DNA of 64,000 nt from Cryptomeria japonica (Eukaryota > Streptophyta > Pinopsida > Cupressales > Cupressaceae): the NCBI RefSeq assembly GCF_030272615.1, contig NC_081405.1, positions 610,261,065 to 610,325,064 of the forward strand, read 5' to 3'. The position numbers and the translations under genes were made by a program. The notes beneath the pieces were generated by a model that was not told the origin of the DNA, did no database searches, and saw only the letters and a list, made by a program, of their open reading frames with translations. This document shows, piece after piece, positions 11,682 through 21,287 of this stretch; position 1 is the first letter of the stretch; each line of letters begins with the position of its first letter.

Positions 11682-14258
11682 TTTTTAGTACTTAGGATGC
11701 TCAAGGGATGACGTCGGTAGGGTATGACCCCGAGCGTTTGACTAAGTGGGGGGGGGGCAGGGATAGGAGCATGCATAGGGTAATAATATCTAAGTGGACA
11801 TGTCAAAGTTGACGGTTCATCATCGAGATGAGAAGAACGAGAAAACGGCCAGGAGACAACATTCAAATGAATGAGACTAACTATTTTTTTGCCCACCAAA
11901 AAATTGCTGCCTTATAAAACCGTAGGGAAAATTGAAAAACCAAGATACGATTTTATAGGGACCCCTCTCGTGGCCTCGTAGGTTCAAATAGATTGTTTGT
12001 AGGTTCCACGGATTCTGAGTTAGGGCCCGTCAAAGTTTGACAATTTTTAGCACTTAGGGCACTCAAGGGACGACGTCGATAGGGTATGACCCCAAGCGTT
12101 CGACCAAGTGGGGGGGAAAAATAGGAGCATGCATAGGGTAATAATGCCTAACTAGACATGTCAGAGTTGACGGTTCGTCATCGCAATGAGAAGAATGAGA
12201 AAACGGCCACGAGACAACATTCAAATGAATGAGACTGATGATTTTTTCGCCCATCGAAAAAATTTCTTCCCTAATAAAACCGTAGGGAAAATTGAAAAAC
12301 CGAGATAGGATTTTGTAGGGACCCCTCTCATGGCCTGTAGGTTCAAACGGATCATTCAGAGATGCCATAGATTCTGAGTTAGGGCCTGTCAAAGTTTGAC
12401 AATTTTTAGCACTTAGGGCGCTCAAGGGATGACGTCGGTAGGGTATGACCCCAAGTGTTCAACCGAGTGGGAGGGAAATAGGAGCATGCATAGGGTAATA
12501 ATACCTAACTAGACATGTCAAAGTTGACGGTTCATCATTCAGATGAGTAAAATGAAAAAATGGCCACGAGACAACATTCGAATGAATGAGACTGATGATT
12601 TTTTCACCCACCAAAAAATTCCTACCCTAATAAAACTGTAAGAAAAATTGAGAAAATGAGATAGGATTTTGTAGGGACCCCTCTCATGGCCCTTTAGGTT
12701 CAAATGGATCATTTGTAGGTGCCATAGATTCTGAGTTAGAGCCCGTCAAATTTTGACAATTTTTAGCACTTAGGATGCTCAAGGGACGACGTCGATAGGG
12801 TATGACCCCGAGCGTTCGACCAAATGGGGGGGGAGGGAGAAATAGGAGCATGCATAGGGTAATAATGCCTAAGTGGACATGTCAGAGTCAACGGTTCTTC
12901 ATCGCGATGAGTAGAACAAGAAAATGACCATGAGACAACATTCGAATGAATGAGACTGACAATTTTTTTGCCCACCGAAAACTTTTTTCCCTAATAAAAC
13001 CATAGGGAAAATTGAAAAATAGAGATAGGCTTTTGTAGGGACCCCTCTTGTGGCCTCGTAGATTCAAACGGATCATTCACAAGTGCCACGGATTCCAAGT
13101 TAGGGCCCGTCAAAGTTTGACAATTTTTAGCACTTAGGGCGCTCAAGGGACGACGTCGGTAGGGTATGACCCCCAACATTCGACTGAGTGGGGGGGAAAA
13201 ATAGGACCATACATAGGGTAATAATTCCTAACTAGATAAGTCAGAGTCGATGGTTTGTCATCGTGATGAGCAGAAGGAGAAAATGGCCACGAGACAACAT
13301 TCGAATGAATGAGACTGATGATTTTTTTGCCAACCGAAAAATTGTTGCCCTAATAAAACCGTAGGGAAAATTAAAAAATCGAGATAGGATTTTGTAGGGA
13401 CCCCTTTCGTGGCCCCGTAGGTTTAAATGGATCATGTGCAAGTGCCACGGATTCTAAGTTAGGGCATGTCAAAGTTTGACAATTTTTAGCACTTAGGGCG
13501 CTCAAAGGACAACATCAATAGTGTATGACCTCGAGCTTTCGACCAAGCGGGAGGTAAAAATAGGAACATGCATAGAGTAATAATACCTAAATGAACATAT
13601 CAGAGTCAATGGTTCATCATTGTGACAAGCAGAATGAGAAAACGGTTGTGAGACAACATTCGAATGAATGAGACTGATGATAAATTTGAAAAACCGAGAT
13701 AGGATTTTTTAGGGACCCCTCTCATGGCCCTATAGGTTCAAATGGATCATTGGCAGGTGCCACTGATTCTAAGTTAGTGCCCGTGAAAGTTTGATAATTT
13801 TTAGCACTTAGGGCACTCAAGGGACGATGCCAGTAGGGTATGACCCTGAGCATTCGACCGAGTGGGGGGGCAAAATAGGACCATGCATAGGGTAATAATG
13901 CCTAACTGGACATGTGAGAGCTGATGGTTCATCATTGCGACAAGCTGAATGAGAAATTGGTCATGCAACAACATTCACTTGAATGAGAGTGATGATTTTT
14001 TTTGGTAACCAAAAAATTGCTGCCCTAATAAAACCATAGGCATACTTGAAAAACCGAGATAGGATTTTGTAGGGACCCCTCTAGTGGCCCCGTACGTTCA
14101 AACTGATTGTTCATAGGTGCCACGAATTTTGAGTTATGTCCCATCAAAGTTTGATAATTTTAGCACTCAGGGAACTCAAGGGACGACGCTGGTAGGGTAT
14201 GACCCCGAGCGTTCGACCGAGGTGGGGGGAAAAATAGGAGCATACATAGGGTAATAAT
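11682..14258. repeat. tandem array of a ~360-bp unit, seven full copies and one partial
   Basis: The marker TTTTTAGCACTTAGGGCGCT recurs at about 11682, 12044, 12403, 12760, 13124, 13483, 13798 and 14158, spacings of 362, 359, 357, 364, 359, 315 and 360. One unit is shortened by about 45 bases (13650-13700). Each unit carries ACGACGTCGGTAGGGTATGACC, a G-run of 6-10, GAGCATGCATAGGGTAATAAT and AGGGACCCCTCTCGTGGCC. Copies differ mostly by C/T and G/A changes. Open frames on the minus strand arise because the unit length is near a multiple of three; none runs through a unit junction in all copies, so I do not call them genes. Confidence 0.95.
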
Positions 14259-14455
14259 GAATTGTATCAAGTATTGTTCATTAAATGAATTGTATTGTAT
14301 TGTTCATTAAATAAATTGTATTTTTCATTAAATGAATTATATTGTATTGTTCATTAAATGAATTGAATTGTATTGTTCATTAAATGAATTATATTGTTTA
14401 TTATAAAAACAACACTTATGATGAAATGAAATGAATTGTATTGTTTATTAAATAA
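14259..14455. repeat. 21-bp AT-rich tandem repeat
   Basis: About seven imperfect copies of TGAATTGTATTGTTCATTAAA, directly abutting the last partial 360-bp unit. The change from one array to the other is abrupt, at the TAATAATG end of the partial unit. Confidence 0.85.
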
Positions 14456-14721
14456 CCATTGTTAACCATTGTTAATTATTGGAATGAAGATTAAATATTT
14501 CCATGATAACACCACGCACAGATGAGCAATAATTTATATGATCGAATATCAACTTCTGTATATATAAAAATGTCAAATGATTACAAATGTATGTCTATAC
14601 ACAAATATGGCATAAACGCCAATTGAAACAAAATGTATGTCTAAATACGTGAATGTATGTCCATATAAAAAATATACATGCCAACTAGACATGTAAGCAT
14701 CCCAAAACTATCTATAACATC
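14456..14721. other. spacer at the 3' end of X2
   Basis: AT-rich sequence with no gene. It would hold the 3' untranslated part of X2 on the minus strand. Repeats of AATGTATGTCTA(A/T)A occur at about 14588-14660. Confidence 0.5.
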
Positions 14722-16649
14722 CTAAGCTGCTGATGGATCATCAAAATCGATCCTCTTTGCCGCACTGCTCGGCTCTAAAGGATCCTGCACAAGAAAAAAA
14801 AACCACGATTAATATTAGTTATATTATATAATTCACATTCAAAAAGTTAACATAAAAATGAACTATAATTGAACTATTCATGTTTACCTCATCTCCACAT
14901 TTTCTCTTCGGCTTTGCAGGACTCTTGATGTATGTCTTCGGTAGAGGAGGTATGTTTTCAATATTTTCATACACAACCTACATATGTTCAGAAACATGAC
15001 ATTGATACAAGTTAGCATATAATTATCACTATTAATAACAAATTATATCTACTAAACATAAAATAAAATAAACACATGTCTACTCGAGGCATCTCTTCGT
15101 CTTCTTCATCTTCAGGTATACTAGGTGTAGTCATCAAGGATGTGAAGCCAAGAATTCTCTTAACATATACACAACAAGTATATGAAACTATCAATCTATG
15201 TCTAGATGTGTATAATCACTATAAGTTATTTAAACTGTTCATTCAATCATATTTGCATTCAATTACCTTTCCCTTGTCTCCAACTGCAATACCAGATCCT
15301 AAATCACACTGCCTCGCACTCATGCTGCTTGTGCCCTACAAGAGTAAAATAAGATATACATGCAAGTTACTACATAATCTAATTAATACCAATATAAATG
15401 ATGAGCATTTATGTACAATAAAATACAATCGACTAGGTGCAATAATATATGTACCGTCAAGCTATCAAGGCCAAATGAAATGGCCGACAAGGTGCCCTCC
15501 TAAATTTGTCTCAACTCCTCCTCGGTCATAAACTGTTAAATAGACCATGTAAATAAAAACTAGTACTTAATATTATCTAGATTATAAATATTCATTTAAA
15601 ATATAACATGAATTATGAAAATACAAATCTTACCACTACATCATCAATTTATGATGATGGTGCCTCCTCGCCTCTAGCATGCGAGGACTCCCCAGGGTAT
15701 CCTCCAATCTATGTCATAACATCTGGTGCATCATGCATCTCATGCACCTAATAATCTGCACTTTCTGCAGGAGGATCAATGGGTTGTCAAACTGGACCCA
15801 AGCATATGCACCCACACATGACACAACTATGGCACATGCATATGTTTGGAGCCAAGGATGACATGTCAATGCCACTGGATGCACCACTACCATCAAAAGT
15901 AGGCTGAGCTACTGACCCATCTTGAGAAACCAAAAGGCTACTCAAAGAGTGAATAGTCGATATGGTCCGTGAAGCCACCTCACAAATGATATCTGGATGC
16001 TGCACTGGAGGTGGGCGATCAACAGGAGGAGGGGGGACATATGGGCCCTGGACTACTCTGACTACCCCAGGTCTATTTTGGGGCATAACTAAACCCACAC
16101 CCTAAAAAGGCTGGATGTCAAAGTAGTTCGCATGTTTGCGTAAAACAAACTCAACATACAACTTTTTTATGAAGTAGATGGGGACATCAAGATTGTTGTT
16201 GGGTGGTTTGTCGAAAACCATCCACCAATGATCCCAAAAAAATTTCACAATACCATAATTTGTGCACCATTTAATAGAAAGTTTTGTTTTTTGGGGTCTA
16301 CGGGTTGACCAATGCGGGGATTCACAAACAATGAGGTGATATCGGCTTTCGATATCTCGAGATCCTTGATCTCCTTATATGACAAGCCATCCACATATTG
16401 TTCCCTCATAGAATCTCACCACAAAAGGGCGGCATTGTGCTCCTCAGTCATGGTTTCCATACTCTTTATGATCGACATGAGAGGATCAAACATTGGGTTT
16501 AGATGAGGGATCCTATGATATACATCTGCAATCCCCCCCAATTCATTCAAATTTTGTGTAATCAAATCCTGAATTGAGGGGGGGTTTGGCAAAGGAGGGT
16601 TTGGTTGTTGCGGTTATGGTTGATCAATGTTTTCATTGTTATCCCCCAT
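14722..16649 (-). pseudogene. unrecognised six-exon gene X2, decayed
   Basis: Minus-strand gene with proposed exons 16649-15634, 15532-15455, 15335-15267, 15158-15084, 14977-14888 and 14784-14722. Every intron starts GT and ends AG, every intron is phase 0, and exons 2-6 are exactly 26, 23, 25, 30 and 21 codons, ending SAAKRIDFDDPSAA and TAG. Exon 1 starts MGDNNENID, has a proline-rich lead, then MFDPLMSIIKSMETMTEEHN, then a conserved-looking core (DHWWMVFDKPPNN, IYFIKKLYVEFVLRKHANYF), then a proline-rich stretch. Exon 1 has one apparent single-base deletion near 16220 and several stops (mostly TAG or TGA). Exons 4 and 5 are acidic then basic (PEDEEDEEMPR; SPAKPKRKCGDE), like a nuclear tail. 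The family is not known to me. Confidence 0.65.
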
Positions 16650-16984
16650 TTTTAACCTAATTGAATGTAAAAAATTGAATTTAGTTAACAAATTTAAACA
16701 ATTTTGCATTTGATTTTAAAAAAACCTAGTTTTCATGAAAAAAACCACATTTTCAATGAAAAATCAAATAAACATTAAAAAAAATACAAAAATTGAATGA
16801 AAATGATTGAAAACAATAAAAATCTTACCTTTCAATCTATTTTTTAGCAATTTTTGGGCAAACCACTGGATATCGGATACAATCGGATATTGAATTTTTA
16901 TAAAATTGCATAGCCTGTGGGTTAAAAATGACTCATCGGCTGTCACAATCAAAATATATTGTCTCAAAAAATTGGATATCTGAT
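16650..16984. other. AT-rich upstream region of X2
   Basis: No gene. It would hold the X2 promoter on the minus strand. It contains ATATCGGATACAATCGGATAT at about 16871, similar to the palindrome at 17340. Confidence 0.4.
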
Positions 16985-17320
16985 TTTATACTTCAATTAT
17001 TTTAAAATAACATTATATTATATAATATGTATTGTATTATATTATAAAATATAATAATATATTATATAATACGTATTATATAATATATAATATTATATTA
17101 TATTATATATTATATAATATATATAATATAATAATATACCATATAATACGTATTATATAATATATTATTATATTATAATATAATATACTACTATATTATA
17201 TAATTATATAATATATTGTTACATTGTATATATTATATTATATAATATAATATAACAATATAGTATATATTATATAATATGTAATATATAATATTACATT
17301 ATATATTATATTTTTTAATT
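16985..17320. repeat. AT-dinucleotide palindromic tract
   Basis: About 330 bases made nearly only of TATTATATAATATA units, with ACGTATTATATAATA interruptions. It is self-complementary at many scales and could form cruciforms. No coding or other signal. Confidence 0.9.
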
Positions 17321-17339
17321 TAAAATTACAAATAAAAAT

Positions 17340-17376
17340 GAGATATCCGATTTTATCGGATATCCGATTTGCTTAG
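17340..17376. repeat. ATCCGAT inverted repeat
   Basis: GATATCCGATTTTATCGGATATC, a near-perfect palindrome, followed by a further CCGATTT. Related motifs occur at 16871-16892 and 16970-16985, so they flank the AT tract on both sides. This looks like a subterminal repeat of a DNA transposon, which is inference. Confidence 0.5.
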
Positions 17377-17510
17377 GTAATTACCATGCCAAGGTGTACT
17401 GACACCCAGGCCAAGCAAAAACTCAACATAGATTTTTGTGTTTTTAGGCGAGTGGAGAAAGCTATTTTTTTGACATCACCACTTTTTGGCCCCCCATGAT
17501 CCTGCACTAA
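17377..17510. other. junction segment, possible transposon end
   Basis: Noncoding. It ends abruptly at ACCT where the Copia pol frame begins (GTGAGCAAACTAATAG). The abrupt change suggests the right end of whatever element carries X1, X2 and the arrays, inserted in the Copia pol gene. No terminal inverted repeat could be confirmed because the left end was not found. Confidence 0.35.
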
Positions 17511-17695
17511 CCTGTGAGCAAACTAATAGATGCGGGTGTCCAGGTAGTCTTCTCTAAAGAAGGGTGTAAGATTATTAAGCATGCTATGTTAATTGCTACA
17601 GGTGTCAGGTTTGGCACTTTTTATAAGCTAGACGCATACACTGTTGAGTGTAATATCACTTCTCTAAAAGTTACCTGCAGAGAAGACTATGTTAT
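17511..17695 (+). pseudogene. Copia element A: pol fragment upstream of integrase
   Basis: The frame reads SKLIDAGVQVVFSKEGCKI, then ATGVRFGTFYKLDA, typical of the Copia segment between protease and the GAG-pre-integrase domain. It stops at 17695, where NA-1 begins, and resumes at 50695 with LWHKRLGHIGEKGL, which is exactly the next expected motif. GTTAT flanks NA-1 on both sides (17691-17695 and 50694-50698). The upstream protease and gag are missing left of 17511. Confidence 0.85.
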
Positions 17696-18091
17696 TGTTG
17701 GCAATTGACACCCATCTGGCTTAGTTGTTTTTTCATTGATGGCAACACACACCATTTTGGGTGGGTCACTTAACCGATACTCACTAGTATTCATTGTTTG
17801 GCAACCAACATTTAATCATCTGGCACACAAGAAACTGACACCGATAGGAAAGGAAACCGAAAATCTAGGAACTGGTAAATGAGGCCAACATAGAAGATTG
17901 ATCCGACAAGTCTACACGACAACGATCAAAGGCATCAATCTTGAAGTTTAATGAATTTATTTTTGCTTAGGCTGGCATATAAATAAATTGTAATATCTTT
18001 GTAAATTGATTTTTGTTGGGGAAAGGTATTTTAGTTAGTCTAGTTAGGTTATTTTGTGAATGAATAAGGATGTACAAGTAGGTAATGGGAT
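17696..18091 (+). repeat. NA-1 5' LTR, left part
   Basis: Starts TGTTGGCAATTGACAC and aligns with the 3' LTR from 49717. It breaks at GGTAATGGGAT, where the pol-less Gypsy-like element inserted, and resumes at 27910 (ATAGTAATGTGATG). The 3' LTR at about 50121 shows the uninterrupted version GGTAATGGGATATAGTAATG. Confidence 0.9.
17978..17985 (+). promoter_or_regulatory. TATA box in NA-1 5' LTR
   Basis: TATAAATA in GCTGGCATATAAATAAATTG. The 3' LTR has TGTAAATA at the same place. NA-2 keeps TATAAAAA at 61353. The position is conserved across family members. Confidence 0.55.
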
Positions 18092-19419
18092 TGTAGACAT
18101 CTAAAAATGGTCAATGCTAGTGGAGTCATACTTTAACATTTGCGCATTGCCTTATTTTAGGGTTCTTGTGTTGCATTAACATTTCTTCTATGTTGCACAC
18201 TTGGTCTTTATCATTTGCGAGCATCGAGTCCTTCTTCTACATTCCTCATTTTTATCGCTTGCGAATTAGGTCTTGTCGATAGCAATCTTCAGTCATGATT
18301 TTGGTTGATCTTATCCTGTCGCATCATGGTGTGTGCTCATTTATCATCATTTTGGACATCATCAATCCTAATCAAAGATAGAATTAGGGTTTTGTCCTCT
18401 TGTCAATCTTTCAATCATCTTTAGCTTGTTAGTAATCATTTGCGATTATCAACTTGTCAATCTTGTCATTTTGTGATTGATTTGTCATCGATCATTGTCC
18501 TTTTCAATCGTGTCAATTTGGATCAATTAGTCATTGTTCCTTGTCAATTGGCGCCTATCAATTTGATCTCTTTATCAATCTTGGTCAATTTGTCAATCAA
18601 TCTCAATCATTTATCAGCATTGGTCCTTTGTCAATCAAAATCATGATCAAATCAACATTAATTTCTTGTTGTCTTGACCTAATTCCTTGTCCTCTTATTT
18701 CTAGGGTTTTATGATTTGATCATTAAATCCTTTTCTTCTTCTTGGTGGGTTAAATAAATCTATTTATTTAGTCCTAGGTCTTTTCATGAATTAATTAATG
18801 GATGAAAACCTATGAATTAATTCACCTAATTTCTATTTCATCTTTTTCCTCAATTTTCCAATTTACTAATTTCTCCTAATTCCTAATTTCTATTTCTCCT
18901 ATTTTCTTCAATTTTTCTAATATTTCCCCTAATTTCATGGGAATGGCATTCCAATCATGTCAATTTTGTCATAATTTGTCAATCAATCAATCTTGCATGT
19001 CAATTTTGTCATAATTTGTCATAATTTTGCCATTCATGATTTGAATTTCTATTCGAATCAATTTAATGCTAATCTTGTCCTCTCTCCAATTTCTCTATAA
19101 ATTGGATGAGTTTCTTCAATCAAAAATAAAAGAGAGAAAACCATGCTTCTAGTATCCTTATGCTGCCATTTTTCTAGTCATCTTGCTTTCATACTATGCT
19201 TTTACACTTGTAGGTGAGATCCACAAACACGCTAATTTGAAGGAGAAAGAAGGATAATGGAGGAACAATGAAGGAGATACATGCCTTGGTTTTCATTTCA
19301 TTTTAGTATTTCATCTTCATGCCTTTATTGATTGTAATTAGGATTTGTCGTTGCAATCTAGTTTTTGTGGTTGAGCTAGTTTAAAGTTGCTTTTGATGCA
19401 TTCCATTTTCCTATCTACA
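18092..19419 (+). repeat. 5' LTR of the pol-less Gypsy-like element
   Basis: 1328 bp, TGTAG...CTACA termini. It contains many CAATCTTGTCA/TTTGTCAATC motifs and a TATA box (TATAAATT) at 19096. The copy at 26534-27904 is about 43 bp longer, mainly from a duplicated TGTCAATTTTGTCATAATTTG segment near 27410-27470. Confidence 0.95.
19096..19103 (+). promoter_or_regulatory. TATA box of the 5' LTR
   Basis: TATAAATT in TTTCTCTATAAATTGGATGAG. The 3' LTR has TGTAAGTT at this place (about 27581), so that copy has lost the motif. Confidence 0.5.
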
Positions 19420-19424
19420 TTTTC

Positions 19425-19444
19425 TGGTGAATCTGATGTGAACT
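19425..19444 (+). promoter_or_regulatory. primer binding site, tRNA-Trp type, degenerate
   Basis: TGGTGAATCTGATGTGAACT lies five bases after the 5' LTR. The Tat element's site (44152-44171, minus strand) reads TGGTGAACCCGACGTGAATC, which fits the 3' end of plant tRNA-Trp. Over 18 bases the two differ at three places, all C to T. Confidence 0.7.
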
Positions 19445-19528
19445 AACCATTTAACCATGTTTTGAGTGCCTTTTGAGCTATTTGCAGGTGAAAACCCAAG
19501 AAACAGGGCAACTTAGGGCTTTCTGGGC

Positions 19529-19655
19529 ACTTCTACGCCTGTGTAGAAGGGATCTGTGCCTATGTAGAAGGGATTTGTGCCTGTGTTAAGGAGATTTGTG
19601 CCTGTGTTAAGGAGATTTACGCCTATGTTAAGGAGATCTACACCTGTGTAAGGCT
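19529..19655 (+). repeat. 21-bp tandem repeat in the element leader
   Basis: Six imperfect copies of GAGATTTGTGCCTGTGTTAAG, located about 100 bases after the primer site. The sequence from here to about 21280 is untranslated leader without a supported ORF. Confidence 0.85.
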
Positions 19656-21287
19656 AGAAACAGGGGTAAAAATTAGTTTTTTTCTTGCAAGTTTGTTTGT
19701 TTGCAATCTGTTTCTTGCATTAGGGTTTTTCCTTGGTACTAATTCTCTGTGCAGCATCTTGGCGTTATGTATGACAAAGACAAAAATGCAACTACTAACG
19801 AATCTTATGTAGGACGCGGTCAAAGACTTACATTAAAACATCTTGCTTGCAAATTTTTTAAGTAGTTGCACATTTCGTTTCTTAAAGGATAATGAACACC
19901 ATGCATGTTTTGTTTGTTTTCAATTTGATTGCATGTTTTAACCCTTAGAACTAGGCCTGCCTCCCGATTTGCCTGGCACTTCGCACAGGCATTGGTGAGA
20001 GGGAATGACTCAAAGTGGTGACGAGCTAAAGCCAAGCTCTTTTGAACCACTCTAAATAATTGTGCATGCAATGAAAGTTGTAGACAACGAGTGTTGGAAT
20101 GGTATTGCGACGATTTATTCACTGGATCAATACCCACCCGAACGGATGCCCTTACTAGAATCTTTTATTTTTAGATGCCAAAATCCTTCTATCTGTTGGC
20201 TCAGGCATTGTGATACGCACATGCCGAAGACACCTCTCATGTACTCCTTAGTTAGAGATAGAAAGTTCTTGGGAAGTGATGCCCCTTGAACTTGAAGCTT
20301 GGTTTGCCTGAGAAGTTAGTGCACTGTAAGGGGGAGCCAATGCTACCAAGTATCTAGCTATCTGGCTGAGTGTTGTATTTTATGGTTAGAGGATTCAGCA
20401 GATATTGCCCTTGCCAGCCATAGGATTTGTTGTGAATGTGCTTGATTATCTTGAGTCAAAGTCAAACAAACATTTTGTCTTTTGTGATTGTCAAAGGTTA
20501 AATCAAAAACAAACTTTCAAAAGTGCTCATAATCAACTTGGGTTTTCAAAATCAATAACCTTCAATTCAAAATCCAAACAAAAGTCCAAATTTGTCCAAG
20601 TATTCATCCAACATTTGAACATGGCTTGTCAAAACATTGAATGTCTTTGTTTTAAAATTCATGTCACTTTAGGCTAGGTTTTGCATCGTCCAACTTAGGT
20701 CCTAGGACATATTGTCATCTCCCTTCATTTTAGTCCTTGTCATTGCAAGTGTCCTCATTTTGCACTTAGGTTCAAAATCATTTCCCTAAGTTTGCATTTC
20801 ATTGTCATATCCAAGCTAGATTTCCATTTAGGTGACATTCGTGCATTATCCTTGTCATGCTAAAATTAGGTCTTGCCTAGGTTGCATTTTGCATATTCCA
20901 AGTCATTGGTCTTCTCATATCCTTATCATTGTATTGTCATCTTGTCTTGGCTTCATCTTGTCATATCATATCCTTAGATCATTTTCATGTGATATCCTAA
21001 GTCATTGTCATAATCATTTCCTTCTTCCATTTAGTCTCAAAAATTTGGTTTGTCAAACTTAAAAAAAATCAAAACTTTGGATGATACCCTAAGTTGTTGT
21101 TAGGGAGTCTTGACCTTGTCTAAAATTTGTCCTTTCATTAATATCATTTTTGTCAAACCTAGCTTTGTATCCAAGCATATAGGTGAGACATTGTCAATTT
21201 GTCCTATTGTCATTTGGTCCTTTGTCCTTTAAGGTCTTGACTTCATTTCAATTTCCCAAGGTTGTGTCTTTAGCTTTGCATTCCAAA
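19656..21287 (+). other. untranslated leader of the pol-less Gypsy-like element
   Basis: No supported gene. Loose TTGTCAT/CATTGTC repeats dominate from 20680 on. Short frames here lack consistent composition. Confidence 0.5.

Noticed and set aside
11579-13441. Several minus-strand ORFs of 60-120 codons with similar sequence
   Set aside because: They are the same frame of each 360-bp unit. Frames break at different places in each copy, so they are repeat artefacts.
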